A DNA stretch of 64,000 nucleotides. Source: Gemmatimonadaceae bacterium (lineage in GTDB: Bacteria > Gemmatimonadota > Gemmatimonadetes > Gemmatimonadales > Gemmatimonadaceae). Of the stretch, positions 7,212-17,004 are shown piece by piece. Within the stretch, counting starts at the first letter, position 1, and every line of letters begins with the position of its first letter. The stretch is taken from NCBI GenBank assembly GCA_019637445.1, contig JAHBVS010000001.1, positions 1,089,586-1,153,585 of the forward strand, in the 5' to 3' direction. The position numbers and the translations under genes are program-made. The notes below the pieces were generated by a model. The model was given only the letters and a program-made list of their open reading frames with translations. It did not search any database and had not been told where the DNA came from.

Positions 7212-8249
7212 CTAGAGGACCAGCTGCACGCTGAGCACCACTCGGTAGCGGTCCAGTGCGTGGTCCCGCAGCGGCACGAACCAATTGAACTGCAGCTGCG
7301 TCGCGCGCGTCGGCCAGTGGTTCCAGCCGAGGACGAGGTCGTCGACGTCGCCGGCCAGGCGATCGGCGCGCAGCACGTCCCAGCGCAGGAGGATCTGGTC
7401 GTCCGCGTCGAGCGAGTAACCAAGCGTGCCTTGCCAACCTTCGGGAACGAATCGCGTTCCGCCGGCGGAATCGAGCTCCGCGCGGATGTACTCGGCGCCG
7501 AACATCCACCGTTCGCCGCGGCGCCAGGTCTCTGCGCCGTACAGGCGCCGGCTGCCCGCGTAGCTGGAGACCAGGTTGCCGATCGCGGCGTTGCTGTCGC
7601 GGCTCGTTGCCGCATTGACGGCCAGCTCCCAGCCACCCTGCACACCCCGCGTCGGCTTCACGAGCCACACGCCGACGCGGCCGGTGAACATCAGGTCGTT
7701 GTCGTCATTGCCGCTGTGCGTCGCGTTGCCGTTGAAGGCGCCAGCCGCGAGCTCCACGCGACCCCCGGCCGCCGACTTCCGCGCCTGCACACCCATCTGC
7801 CGCGCCGGCGCGAGGGCAAGTGCTACGGATGAGCGTGCGGCGAAGTCCGCGTCGCTGATGGCAAGGATCCACTCGCGGCTGAAGTCGGCCTTGAAGCGCC
7901 CGAGGTCCACCAGGAACGTCGGGGAAAACCGCTTGCCAACCCGCACGTCCAGCAGGGCCGGCGAGCGCGTCACACCGGTCTGCAGCTGATAGCGCCATCC
8001 ACCATCGAGTTCGCCAGCGATCCCAAGCCGAGCCTCGAAGACCTGGAAGCCGTTCGCGCCACGCGCGACGCGCTCGGGCTGGTAGTCGCCGAAGGCGCGG
8101 ATGAGCGCGTTCACGCGAAGGCCCGGCTGCCGCCAGCGCGCGAGGATGGAGTCGAGGATCGGCTCGGGCGATTGCGGCGCGGGCATCTGCGCCCGTGCTG
8201 GCGGCGCGAGCAGCGCGGCGACGGCAAGCACCGCCACCGCGCGCATCAC
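7212..8249 (-). CDS. Outer-membrane porin, OprP/OprO-like
   Basis: This is a predicted beta-barrel porin of the phosphate-selective OprO/OprP-like family. It has a signal peptide (MMRAVAVLAVAALLAPPARAQ) and then alternating strands typical of barrels, such as NGFQVFEARLGIAGELDGGW and YQLQTGVTRSPALLDVRVG. The chain ends VVLSVQLVL, with a final hydrophobic pattern suited to outer-membrane insertion. At 345 residues it could form the usual 16-strand barrel. It is the last gene of the operon that starts with the symporter, overlapping the preceding MscS gene by four bases. Substrate selectivity cannot be read from the sequence. Confidence 0.7.
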   Translation of the reverse strand: MMRAVAVLAVAALLAPPARAQMPAPQSPEPILDSILARWRQPGLRVNALIRAFGDYQPERVARGANGFQVFEARLGIAGELDGGWRYQLQTGVTRSPALLDVRVGKRFSPTFLVDLGRFKADFSREWILAISDADFAARSSVALALAPARQMGVQARKSAAGGRVELAAGAFNGNATHSGNDDNDLMFTGRVGVWLVKPTRGVQGGWELAVNAATSRDSNAAIGNLVSSYAGSRRLYGAETWRRGERWMFGAEYIRAELDSAGGTRFVPEGWQGTLGYSLDADDQILLRWDVLRADRLAGDVDDLVLGWNHWPTRATQLQFNWFVPLRDHALDRYRVVLSVQLVL

Positions 8250-9904
8250 GGACTGTTCCTGGTCGACTCGACGCGGAACGAGGGCGGGACGTAGTCCTTG
8301 GCGAGGTGCTCGGCGGGTATCGTGACCACGTTGCCGTCGCGCAGGGCCTTGTAGTGCGGCGACATGATCTCCACGCCGGCCGCGTTGAAGGCGTCCTGGA
8401 TGTTCGCGTGCAACTCGCCATAGACGCGTGCCATCGCCTTCGCATTGGCCGTGTAGGCGTTGAGCTCGTAGCTCACGTAGAAGTCATCGAGGCTCGTCTG
8501 CACCACGAATGGCGCAGGCTCCGCCTGCACATCCTTTGTCGCCTTTGCGGCGTCAGTCAACAATTGGTGCACCTGTCGCCACGGCACATCGTAGCCGATC
8601 GTCACGCCGGTGTGCAGGATGATGCCGGGTCCGGACGCCAGCGCCGTGAAGTTGAGCACGTGCGTGCTCAGCACCATCGCGTTCGGAATGGTCACGTCCA
8701 CGTTCTTGATGGTGCGCACCCGGGTGACGAGCAGCGACTTGGCGATCACGTCGCCCGTGGTCTCCCCGATGCGTACGCGGTCACCGACGTTGAAGGCCCG
8801 CGTATACGTCAACACGGTACCCGCCACGATGTTCGCAATGGCGGACGACGAACCGAATGACACCAGCACGCCGAGGAACAGCGACACGCCCTTGAAGGCG
8901 TCGGAGTCCGCGCCCGGCAGGTACGGGAACATCACCACCCCGACAAAGGCGATGATGAGGAAGCGCACGATCTTGTACGTGGGGTCTGCCCACTCCCGCT
9001 CGAAGCCGCCGAGGTGCAGCGTGCCGCTGCCCAGCGCATTGAAGACCAGCCGCACGACCTTAAGCGCGTAGCGCGCCACGAACACGATGATGGCGATGAA
9101 CAGCAGGTTCGGCAGGTAGTTCGCGATGGCGCCGAGCACGCGTCCCAGGGGGTCGAGCACATAGCCGACGAGCCTGTCCGAGTAGCGCTGCGTCCAAGGG
9201 AAGAAGCTGAGGACCAGCGGCAGGTAGAAGTACAGCAGCGTGATGATGCCGACGACCCGCAACCCGCGGACGGTTCCCGTCAGGACGTTGGCCACGTTCT
9301 GCGCGGACACGAGCTCGATGGTCCGGATGCGGACCCCGGGGATGCGTCCATCGCGGCGCGATTCGACCATCGTCTCGAGGCGCTCGGTCCCACGCCGCAG
9401 CAGGCGCAACAACACGACCAGCACTGCCGTGGCGATGAGTGTCCAAAGGAGGCCGAAGGCGATTGCCTTGAGGGTTGCCTGGATGGAGACACGGCCCAGC
9501 TCGTCGAACAGTGCGACGCGGTACGCCTGCGCCAACTGCGCGCGTGATCGGCCGGCCGCGGCCGCATCCTGCTCCGTGACCGACATCAGCACGAGGTCGC
9601 CCGCGAGGATGTCCGTCGATTGCTCGCCGACGGCCAAGGTCAGCGAGTCGAGGCGTTCGCGCGTGAGGCGCAGCATCCGCGCCTCGATTGCATCGGCGCG
9701 CTCGGCGGCCGTGAAGGCGCCCGAGGCTGCCGTGATGAGCAGGACCGTGTCGCCGCGGACGATGACCGGCGCCGCGACGGCGCTGCTGTCCACGGGACGC
9801 CCCGGGATCTCCTGCCGGGACTCCTGGGCGGCATCCAGGTCCGACTCTTGGGCGACGAGCGGTGCCCCCCAAAGGGCAAGGCCCAGCAACAGTGAGCGCA
9901 TCAA
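8246..9904 (-). CDS. MscS-family mechanosensitive channel, long form
   Basis: This is a 552-residue small-conductance mechanosensitive channel protein. It has a signal peptide (residues 1-18), a periplasmic domain of about 120 residues, several membrane helices between about 150 and 340, and then the MscS core: the pore helix near GVLVSFGSSSAIANIVAGTV and the beta domain with FNVGDRVRIGETTGDVI and VTIPNAMVLS. It would release osmolytes on membrane tension, or act as a regulatory variant. It overlaps both neighbouring genes by four bases (symporter-MscS-MscS-porin order), so translation is coupled. Confidence 0.88.
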   Translation of the reverse strand: MMRSLLLGLALWGAPLVAQESDLDAAQESRQEIPGRPVDSSAVAAPVIVRGDTVLLITAASGAFTAAERADAIEARMLRLTRERLDSLTLAVGEQSTDILAGDLVLMSVTEQDAAAAGRSRAQLAQAYRVALFDELGRVSIQATLKAIAFGLLWTLIATAVLVVLLRLLRRGTERLETMVESRRDGRIPGVRIRTIELVSAQNVANVLTGTVRGLRVVGIITLLYFYLPLVLSFFPWTQRYSDRLVGYVLDPLGRVLGAIANYLPNLLFIAIIVFVARYALKVVRLVFNALGSGTLHLGGFEREWADPTYKIVRFLIIAFVGVVMFPYLPGADSDAFKGVSLFLGVLVSFGSSSAIANIVAGTVLTYTRAFNVGDRVRIGETTGDVIAKSLLVTRVRTIKNVDVTIPNAMVLSTHVLNFTALASGPGIILHTGVTIGYDVPWRQVHQLLTDAAKATKDVQAEPAPFVVQTSLDDFYVSYELNAYTANAKAMARVYGELHANIQDAFNAAGVEIMSPHYKALRDGNVVTIPAEHLAKDYVPPSFRVESTRNSP

Positions 9905-10833
9905 CGGGGCTCCGATTTCAGTTGCACCGCGAGAGGCGGTGCTCCCACCAGCTCAAATGTCGCCGAGGCAATCTGGATCCGCCCACCGGAGGCATCGAAC
10001 GCATCAAGAATACGCGAGAAGATCTCGTCGCGCGTCGCGCGGCGACGTCGGTAGTCCACGATGTAGCGCACGGTGAACTCGATCCAGTTGTCCGTCGCCC
10101 GGAGGTGGACCATCGGCTCGATGCGCGCGTCCTCGATGCGGTACTTGCGGACCACCGCGGCCCAGGTGCGACGCCCCGCATCCACGGTGTCGCGCGTAAC
10201 CTCGTTGGCCACGTTCTGCAGGATGCTGCGCGCCTCGTGACGGTCCGACCGGTAGGTGATGGGCACCTTGAGCTCGTCCCACAGGAACGGGAAGTCGGCC
10301 GAGTAGTTCACGACCGGTTCCTTGAACACGAAGCTGTTGGCCACGCGCACGATGCGGCCGTTGTAGAGGTCGCCATCCACCCACTGGCCACACTCCATCA
10401 GGGTCGTACGAAGGATGCCGATGTCGATGACGTCGCCCTTGATGCCACCGAGCTGCACGCGGTCGCCCGGTGCGTAAAAGCCGCCAAAGAGCACGGCCAC
10501 CCAGCCGGCCACCGAGGCAATCACTTCCTGCAGGGCGAAGGCGATGCCGGCACCGGCCACGCCGAAGGCGACGGTGAGGCCACCCAAGCGGCCCGAGAGG
10601 CTGCTCAACACGAGCGCAATGCCGAGCGCGGCGGCCACGAAGGTGATAGCCTTTCGCACACGATAGCGCAGGTCCGCATCGCCGATGTGCGAGGACGCCG
10701 CGTGCCGGGCGAAGCGTGCGCCCACGACGATCGCCACCAGCGCGAGCAGGACGATGACCAGGCGCTCCCCGCCACCTGAGAAAAACCAGTTGCTCAGGAA
10801 GTTCACGAGGTCTCGGCCCACGTTCTCGCTCAC
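9901..10833 (-). CDS. MscS-family mechanosensitive channel, short form
   Basis: This is a second MscS protein of 310 residues with no signal peptide. Two to three membrane helices lie in the first 110 residues, then the pore-lining glycine-rich helix GVAGAGIAFALQEVIASVAG and the beta domain FYAPGDRVQLGGIKGDVIDIG, the standard MscS signature. The C-terminal alpha/beta region runs to the end. It is shorter than the channel encoded just downstream and diverges from it, so the two are not a recent duplication. It overlaps the symporter gene upstream by four bases. Confidence 0.88.
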   Translation of the reverse strand: MSENVGRDLVNFLSNWFFSGGGERLVIVLLALVAIVVGARFARHAASSHIGDADLRYRVRKAITFVAAALGIALVLSSLSGRLGGLTVAFGVAGAGIAFALQEVIASVAGWVAVLFGGFYAPGDRVQLGGIKGDVIDIGILRTTLMECGQWVDGDLYNGRIVRVANSFVFKEPVVNYSADFPFLWDELKVPITYRSDRHEARSILQNVANEVTRDTVDAGRRTWAAVVRKYRIEDARIEPMVHLRATDNWIEFTVRYIVDYRRRRATRDEIFSRILDAFDASGGRIQIASATFELVGAPPLAVQLKSEPR

Positions 10834-12536
10834 ACACCCGCTCCCGCATCAACGGCTGCCGCGTCACCGCGTGGCCACACCGCGCTCAGAAGGCTGCCGA
10901 CCACCACGACCGTCAGCGCACCAATCACGTTGTGCCAGAGAAAGGACACCTGCGGTGCCCCGAATGTGACGGCCGCAACCGTGGACATGCCGACCACCAG
11001 GCCGACCACCGCCCCGACGCCACGCGCCCAGGGAATCATGGCGAGCATGAAGACGCCGAGGATAGACCCGTAGAAGAACGACCCGAAGCGGTTCACCACC
11101 TCGATCAGCGAACCCAGCGACGCGGCGCGCGTGGCGACCACGCAGGCAAACAGGCCCCAGAACGCGGTCATCAGGCGCCCCGCGAACAGATAGTGCGCAT
11201 CGGAGCCGTCGCGCTTGAACCATCGCTGGTAGAAGTCCACCACGCTGGCCGTGGCCAAGGAGTTGAGCTCGGCGGCAATGCTCGACATCGCTGCCGCCAA
11301 TACCGCGGCGAGGAACAGGCCGGCCAAGCCGAGCGGCAGGTGGTCGAGGACGAATCGCGGCACGATGTAGTTCACGTCGCGCGTCGGCGCGCCGATCACC
11401 TGTTCGGCGCGCCGCAGCGCCTCCGCGCGCACGGCCGCGGCCTCTCGGTCGGCGTCCGCGAAGCGTGCGAGGGCGGCGGCGGTGGCGGCTTCGTTGCCCT
11501 GGTCGCGCAGCGCCGGCATGCTGGTGGCGAGGTCGCGACGGCGATTCAGCAGCTCGCCGTAGCGCTGGTCCAGCGTTGCGAACTCCGCTGGCGCCGCCGC
11601 ACGCGCCGCGCGGTCGTGCGTGGGATTCCACAGCAACGGGCTCGGCTGAAACGCGTAGTAGAGGAAGATCAACACGCCGACGAGCAACACCAGCGCCTGC
11701 AGCGGAATCTTCCAATACGCGCTCATCAGCAGCGAGCTGCGGGCCTCGTCCACGGAGCGCGCGGCGAGATAGCGCTGTACCTGGCTCTGGTCGGCGCCGA
11801 AGTACGAGAGCATCAGGAAGGTCCCGCCGATGATGCCCGACCAGAAGGTGTAAGTCTCGTTGATGTTGAACGAGAAGTCGAACACGCGCATGCGACCGGT
11901 CGCACCGGCGATCATCAGGGCATCATCCATCGGCACCGGCATCCGGAGCACGAGCACGGCGACGACTCCCAGCAGCGCGAGCACAATCACGAACATCTGC
12001 TTCACATCCGCCCAAGTCACCGCGCCCACGCCGCCGACCGCCGTATAGGCAATTGTCGGCACGCCGATGATGGCCACCGACAGCCAGAGGTCCCAACCGA
12101 GTACGGCGGAGAAGATCACCGCCGGCGCGGCGATGATCGTGCCCGCCGACATCCCCCGCGAGCAGAGGAAGAGGAAGCTCGTCAACGAGCGCGTCGCGGG
12201 ATTGAAGCGCCGCTCGAGATACTCGTAGGCCGTGTACACCTTGGCGCCGTGCAGGAATGGCACCAGCGTGACGCCAAGGATGACCATCGCCAACGGCAGG
12301 CCAAAGTAGAACTGCACGAAGCGCAGTCCGTCCGTGGCACCCTGCCCCGTGGTGCCGATCAGTGTGATGGCCGAGAGCTGCGTGGCCATGACGGAGAGGC
12401 CGACGGCCCACCACGGCAGCGAGCGATTGGCGAGGAAGTAGGCCTGGATGTTCGTGGCGCCACGCGAGCGGCGCATGCCGTCGCCGACCACCCACAGGAG
12501 ATACGCCACGACGACCAGCCAATTGATCCAATGCAT
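10830..12536 (-). CDS. Sodium:solute symporter (SSS family)
   Basis: This is a sodium-coupled transporter of the SSS/SLC5 family with 568 residues and about 13 helices. Family features are NRSLPWWAVGLSVMATQLSAIT near residue 38, the GADQSQVQRYLAAR motif, and late helices with SSIAAELNSLATASVVDFY. A hydrophilic, helix-rich insertion of about 90 residues (roughly 305-395) separates two membrane segments. The solute is unknown. It is preceded by a 33-residue membrane peptide whose stop is three bases from this ATG, and followed by two MscS genes and a porin in one operon. Confidence 0.88.
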   Translation of the reverse strand: MHWINWLVVVAYLLWVVGDGMRRSRGATNIQAYFLANRSLPWWAVGLSVMATQLSAITLIGTTGQGATDGLRFVQFYFGLPLAMVILGVTLVPFLHGAKVYTAYEYLERRFNPATRSLTSFLFLCSRGMSAGTIIAAPAVIFSAVLGWDLWLSVAIIGVPTIAYTAVGGVGAVTWADVKQMFVIVLALLGVVAVLVLRMPVPMDDALMIAGATGRMRVFDFSFNINETYTFWSGIIGGTFLMLSYFGADQSQVQRYLAARSVDEARSSLLMSAYWKIPLQALVLLVGVLIFLYYAFQPSPLLWNPTHDRAARAAAPAEFATLDQRYGELLNRRRDLATSMPALRDQGNEAATAAALARFADADREAAAVRAEALRRAEQVIGAPTRDVNYIVPRFVLDHLPLGLAGLFLAAVLAAAMSSIAAELNSLATASVVDFYQRWFKRDGSDAHYLFAGRLMTAFWGLFACVVATRAASLGSLIEVVNRFGSFFYGSILGVFMLAMIPWARGVGAVVGLVVGMSTVAAVTFGAPQVSFLWHNVIGALTVVVVGSLLSAVWPRGDAAAVDAGAGV

Positions 12537-12539
12537 CGG

Positions 12540-12641
12540 CTAGCCCGCGTAGCGCGACTGCAGCGCCCACAGCAACAGCAGCGCCACGGCCTGGATGATG
12601 AGGACGCGCAACAGCGTCTCCCGCACTCGGTTCGAGCTCAT
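12540..12641 (-). CDS. 33-residue single-helix membrane peptide upstream of symporter
   Basis: This short frame reads MSSNRVRETLLRVLI, then a hydrophobic stretch of about 16 residues, then LQSRYAG and a TAG stop. The charged N-terminus followed by one membrane helix is a typical small membrane-protein layout. Its stop lies three bases before the ATG of the symporter gene, so it is positioned to be translationally coupled to it, like the small accessory genes found before some SSS transporters. The ribosome site is poor (GAGG only one base from the ATG). No named family is recognised. Confidence 0.55.
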   Translation of the reverse strand: MSSNRVRETLLRVLIIQAVALLLLWALQSRYAG

Positions 12642-12681
12642 GCCTCAAGCTACGCAGCGAACCGGATGTGAGCGAGGCGCG

Positions 12682-14139
12682 TCAGAGGTAGGGCGACAGG
12701 ATGCGCGCCAATCCGTGTCCGAGTTTCACGGGGATCGGGCGGGCATCGACGTCGGCCAGCGTGACCTCCCGCCCCGCGACGATTCGATTCGCGACGATGT
12801 CATCGAGGGACGAGGCCAGGTCGGGGTCGTGGACCTCGACATCAAGCTCGAAGTTCAGCCGCAGCGACCGCGGATCCCAGTTGGAGGACCCAAAGAGCGC
12901 CCACTCGCGGTCCACCACCATCAGCTTGGTATGATCGAACGGCAGCGGCGTCACGAACACGCGGCAACCCGGGCGCAGCACCTGCCAGAGCTGCGCCGTC
13001 GCTGCCCACTGCACCATCGGGATGTTCACCTTGGCCGGTAGGACGATGTCCACCTCGACACCGCGCAGCGCCGCCACGCTGAGGGCGGAGATCAGCGGCT
13101 GCTCGGGCAGGAAGTACGGCGTCACGATGCGCACGCGCTCGCGCGCCACGGACAGCGCGCCCAACAGCACGGTGCGCAGGATCTCGATGTCGCCGTCGGG
13201 ACCGTCTGTGAAGCACCGCGCGGTGGTCTCACCCGCGCGCGGCAACGGCGGATACCAGCCGTCACCGTCCAGCACCTCGCCCGTGGTGAACGCCCAGTCC
13301 TCGCTGAACACCTCCTGCAGCTGCCCAACCACGGGCCCCTCGAGGCGGAAATGCAGGTCGCGCACCAACCGCTTCGGCGCCAGGGCGTGGATGTTGCGCT
13401 CCTGGATGTTGATGCCGCCGGTGAAGGCCACGCGCCCGTCCACCGTGAGCACCTTGCGGTGCGAGCGCAGGTTGAAGAAGGCGAGGCCCGCATCGCGAAC
13501 CTTTGGCAGGAACAGCTCGCTCCTCACCCCGGCGCGGCGTAACACCTTGTGCACGGAAGGTTGGGTGTAGCGCACGCCGAAGCCATCCACGAGCACGCGC
13601 ACGTCCACGCCGCGCTTCGTCGCGCGCGCGAGCGCATCCACGAACTGCATCCCGGCCCGATCCGCCCCGAAGATGTAGCTGGCCAAGGCCACCGTTCGCT
13701 CGGCGCTGTCAATCGCCGCAATCATCGCCGGATAGGCTTCATCGCCGTTGTGCAGCACCTGCACCGCGTTGCCGGTCAGCAGGGGCCGCCCGCTCATCGC
13801 CTCGCCAAGTCGGGCGAAGGGCTTCATCTGCTCGGAAACGGTCGCCTCAGTCCCCACCCGCGCGATCGCCGTGGCCATCGGTGTCGAGAGCGGCAGCCGC
13901 CTGCGCTCCCGCTGCAGCTCGGCGGCCCGCCGGCGGATGCGGTTCAGGCCGAGTCCCGCGTAGAGCACCGCGCCGACGACCGGCGTCAACCAGATCACGC
14001 CCGTCCACGCAATCACGGCGCGCACATCGCGCTTCCGCAGGATCACGTTGGCCGTGGCCGCGAGGTTGAACGCCAGCACGATGGCGCCTGTCGCATAGGG
14101 CCACCAACCGGGCAGGTCTCTGAGGAAGCCGAAGGTCAT
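12682..14139 (-). CDS. cls: Cardiolipin synthase (two HKD motifs)
   Basis: This membrane phospholipase D-type enzyme joins phosphatidylglycerol units into cardiolipin. The 485-residue product begins with two hydrophobic segments (about 12-30 and 38-60) and has two catalytic HKD motifs, [16 protein letters not shown] in the middle and [18 protein letters not shown] near the end. This is full length for bacterial ClsA-like proteins. The frame is open to 14274, but the ATG at 14139 starts the first membrane helix. It is transcribed away from the molybdenum hydroxylase operon; the 162-bp divergent gap must hold both promoters. Confidence 0.9.
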   Translation of the reverse strand: MTFGFLRDLPGWWPYATGAIVLAFNLAATANVILRKRDVRAVIAWTGVIWLTPVVGAVLYAGLGLNRIRRRAAELQRERRRLPLSTPMATAIARVGTEATVSEQMKPFARLGEAMSGRPLLTGNAVQVLHNGDEAYPAMIAAIDSAERTVALASYIFGADRAGMQFVDALARATKRGVDVRVLVDGFGVRYTQPSVHKVLRRAGVRSELFLPKVRDAGLAFFNLRSHRKVLTVDGRVAFTGGINIQERNIHALAPKRLVRDLHFRLEGPVVGQLQEVFSEDWAFTTGEVLDGDGWYPPLPRAGETTARCFTDGPDGDIEILRTVLLGALSVARERVRIVTPYFLPEQPLISALSVAALRGVEVDIVLPAKVNIPMVQWAATAQLWQVLRPGCRVFVTPLPFDHTKLMVVDREWALFGSSNWDPRSLRLNFELDVEVHDPDLASSLDDIVANRIVAGREVTLADVDARPIPVKLGHGLARILSPYL

Positions 14140-14301
14140 CCGCGCTGTGGGACTCGGGGGATAGGTGAAATCCTCGCTCCCGCGCGCCCGGAGGCAACCC
14201 TCGGTATGCCTCGCGCGTACGGAGAGGAGGTGCGGACCGCGTTGCACGACCCCGCGGCCCGCGCCAACTTGCACCCATCTCTCCGACCGGAGTCAGTTGC
14301 G

Positions 14302-14769
14302 ATGCCCGTCTCGTTCACGGTCAACGGCACCCGCCGCACGGTGGATGTGCCCGCCGACACCCCCCTCCTCTGGGTCCTCCGGGACGCCCTCGACCTCAAG
14401 GGCACCAAGTTCGGCTGTGGGGTCGCCCAGTGCGGTGCCTGCACCGTTCATATGAACGGCACGCCGACCCGCTCCTGTGTACTGCCGGTGGCGGCGGTCG
14501 AGGGCGCGAGCATCACTACTATAGAAGGGCTCTCCGCCGACGGCTCCCACCCGCTGCAGAAGGCGTGGATGGAGCTCGACGTGCCGCAGTGCGGCTACTG
14601 CCAGGCCGGTCAGTTGATGTCGGCCGCCGCGCTGCTTGCGCGCACGCCGAAGCCGAGCGACGCGGACATCGACGCCGCGATGAACGGCAACCTGTGCCGC
14701 TGCGCGACCTACGCGCGCATCCGGGAAGGCATCCACCGCGCCGCGGCCATCGCCGCGAACAACGAGTGA
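14302..14769 (+). CDS. Molybdenum hydroxylase small subunit with two [2Fe-2S] clusters (IorA-like)
   Basis: This is the electron-transfer subunit of a xanthine oxidase-family hydroxylase, most like the alpha subunit of isoquinoline 1-oxidoreductase. In 155 residues it shows the plant-type cluster motif [16 protein letters not shown] with a later Cys, and the second cluster with [10 protein letters not shown] and [11 protein letters not shown]. The ATG at 14302 has GGAG nine bases upstream. The gene lies eight bases before the large subunit gene, followed by xdhC and mocA, so four genes form one unit for a molybdenum enzyme. Confidence 0.92.
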   Translation: MPVSFTVNGTRRTVDVPADTPLLWVLRDALDLKGTKFGCGVAQCGACTVHMNGTPTRSCVLPVAAVEGASITTIEGLSADGSHPLQKAWMELDVPQCGYCQAGQLMSAAALLARTPKPSDADIDAAMNGNLCRCATYARIREGIHRAAAIAANNE

Positions 14770-14777
14770 GGCCGACG

Positions 14778-17003
14778 ATGACCAGCACACTCGATCGCCG
14801 CGACTTCCTGCGCGTCAGTTCCGTGGCCGGCGGCGGCCTCCTCCTCGGCGCCTGGCTCGACTACTCGCGTCCTGGCACGCTGCACGCGGCCACGCCGGCT
14901 GCAGCCGATGCCGACTTCACGCCGAATGCGTTCATCCGCATCACGCGCGACGGCAAGATCACCATCATGGCCAAGAACCCCGAGGTCGGTCAGGGCGTGA
15001 AGACCTCGCTGCCGCAGCTGATCGCCGAGGAGCTCGATGTGCCGTGGGAGTCGGTGAGCATCGAGCAGGCCGACTCCGACGAGCGCCTCTATGGACGACA
15101 GGTGGCGGGTGGCAGCACGTCCACGCCGACGAACTGGGAACCGCTGCGTCGTGCCGGCGCAGTGGGGCGCGCCCTCATGATCACCGCCGCGGCACAGCAA
15201 CTGGGTGTGCCGGAAGCGGAGCTGACCACGAATGGCGACGGGCGCGTGCACCATCACGGTTCGCGCCGGATGCTCAGCTATGCCGAGCTCTCTGAACGAG
15301 CGGCTGCGCTGCCGGCGCCGAACCCGACGTCCGTGCGGATGAAGGACCCGAAGGACTACAGGATCATCGGCCAAGCCATTCCTGGCGTGGACAACCAGGC
15401 CATCGTGACTGGCAAGCCACTCTTCGGCATCGACGTCACGGTGCCGGGGATGCTGCACGCGGTCCTCGAGAAGGCACCCGTATTTGCCGCCAAGGTCGCG
15501 AGCGCCAATCTGGACGAAGTGAAGCGCCAGCCCGGCGTGAAGGACGCCTTCGTGATTGATGGTGGCACGCAACTCGCCGGCCTGCTCGGCGGTGTGGCGA
15601 TCGTCGCCGACACGGTGTGGAACGCCCGCAAGGCGCGGCAGGCCCTGCGCGTCACCTGGGCCGACCACCCGACGGCACAACAGGGCACGGTGCAGTTCCG
15701 CGCCAAGGCGAAGGAGCTCTTCGCCGCCGCGCCGCAGCTCACCATCCACCGCGTCGGTGACGTGGACGCCGCCCTGCGCCGCGGCACCGTGGTCGAGGCC
15801 GAGTACGAGTATCCGTTCCTCGCCCACGCGCCGCTCGAGCCGATGAACTGCACGGCGCACTTCGCCAACGGCAAGCTTGAGATCTGGGCGCCGACGCAGA
15901 ACCCACAGAGCGGACGCAGCCTCTGCGCCAACACACTGGGCATCGACGGCGGCGACATCACCATTCATATGACGCGCATCGGCGGCGGTTTCGGCCGCCG
16001 GTTGAACAACGACTATATGGTGGAAGCCGCGTGGATCTCACGCGTGGTCGGCGCGCCGGTGAAGCTGCTGTGGACCCGCGAGGACGACACGCGGCACGAT
16101 TTCTACCGTCCGGCAGGCTTCCACAAGCTGCGCGGTGCGGTGGATGCGGCGGGCAAGCTCGATGCCTGGGAAGGCCACTTCGTGACCTTCGGCGAGGGCG
16201 AGCGCTACGCGCCGTCGGCCAACCTCAGCGGCACCGAGTTCCCCGCGCATTTCGTGCCGAACGCGGCGATCCACGTCTCGACAATGCCGCTTGGCGTGCC
16301 GACTGGTTTCCTGCGCGCGCCCGGCAGCAACGCCTTGGCCTGGGTCTTCCAATCGTTCATCGACGAACTCGCGCACGCGGCCAAGAAGGATCCCGTGCAG
16401 TTCCGGCGCGAGCTGTTGGATGCGTACGTGGCCCCACCGCCGCCGGCGCCGGGCACGCGGCCCGCGGGCGGGCCTTCGCTCGATGCGCCGCGCATGCGCG
16501 GCGTGCTGGACCTTGTCGTCGAGAAGTCGGGCTGGGGCACCCGCCAACTGCCGCGCGGCACGGGCATGGGTGTGGCCTTCCACTTCAGCCATCGCGGGTA
16601 CTTCGCGGAGGTGGTGCAGGCGACGGTCTCGCGTGACGGTACGCTCAAGGTCGACAAGGTCTGGGTGGCCGGCGACGTCGGCGCGCACATCATCAACCCC
16701 AGCGGTGCGGTGAACCAGGTGCAGGGCTCGGTGCTCGACGGCATCTCCGAGGCGCTGGCCCAGGAGATCACGATTGAGAACGGCGCCGCCGTGCAGAGCA
16801 ACTTCCACGACTTCCCGCTGATCCGTCTCACGCAGGCGCCGCCGGTCGAAGTGCACTTCCGCACCAGCGACAACTCCCCCACGGGTATGGGCGAGCCCGC
16901 ACTACCGCCCGTGGTGCCCGCGCTGACCAACGCCATCTTCGCGGCGACGGGCAAGCGTATCCGCACGCTGCCGCTCAAGCACCACGATCTCTCTTGGAGC
17001 TGA
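14778..17003 (+). CDS. Molybdenum hydroxylase large subunit, Tat-exported (IorB-like)
   Basis: This is the molybdopterin-binding catalytic subunit, 741 residues, most like isoquinoline 1-oxidoreductase beta or membrane aldehyde dehydrogenase. A Tat signal is clear: [20 protein letters not shown]. Cofactor-domain patterns include [47 protein letters not shown] and the terminal [17 protein letters not shown], where Glu is the expected catalytic base. It lacks an FAD subunit partner, as usual for IorAB-type periplasmic enzymes, which pass electrons to cytochromes. The natural substrate (N-heterocycle or aldehyde) is not determinable here. Confidence 0.92.
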   Translation: MTSTLDRRDFLRVSSVAGGGLLLGAWLDYSRPGTLHAATPAAADADFTPNAFIRITRDGKITIMAKNPEVGQGVKTSLPQLIAEELDVPWESVSIEQADSDERLYGRQVAGGSTSTPTNWEPLRRAGAVGRALMITAAAQQLGVPEAELTTNGDGRVHHHGSRRMLSYAELSERAAALPAPNPTSVRMKDPKDYRIIGQAIPGVDNQAIVTGKPLFGIDVTVPGMLHAVLEKAPVFAAKVASANLDEVKRQPGVKDAFVIDGGTQLAGLLGGVAIVADTVWNARKARQALRVTWADHPTAQQGTVQFRAKAKELFAAAPQLTIHRVGDVDAALRRGTVVEAEYEYPFLAHAPLEPMNCTAHFANGKLEIWAPTQNPQSGRSLCANTLGIDGGDITIHMTRIGGGFGRRLNNDYMVEAAWISRVVGAPVKLLWTREDDTRHDFYRPAGFHKLRGAVDAAGKLDAWEGHFVTFGEGERYAPSANLSGTEFPAHFVPNAAIHVSTMPLGVPTGFLRAPGSNALAWVFQSFIDELAHAAKKDPVQFRRELLDAYVAPPPPAPGTRPAGGPSLDAPRMRGVLDLVVEKSGWGTRQLPRGTGMGVAFHFSHRGYFAEVVQATVSRDGTLKVDKVWVAGDVGAHIINPSGAVNQVQGSVLDGISEALAQEITIENGAAVQSNFHDFPLIRLTQAPPVEVHFRTSDNSPTGMGEPALPPVVPALTNAIFAATGKRIRTLPLKHHDLSWS

Positions 17004-17004
17004 C

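Noticed and set aside
10932-12671. Open frame of 579 codons on the plus strand opposite the symporter
   Set aside because: The translation is rich in His, Arg and Gln with no hydrophobic core or motif, and it lies wholly antisense to a clear SSS transporter. Long antisense frames are expected in GC-rich DNA. The same applies to frames opposite the S41 peptidase (18732-20225) and the M14 peptidase (23732-25531).
14191-14212. Inverted repeat GAGGCA-N10-TGCCTC in the cls/molybdenum hydroxylase divergent gap as an operator
   Set aside because: Six-base arms in GC-rich DNA occur by chance and there is no second copy or regulator gene nearby.
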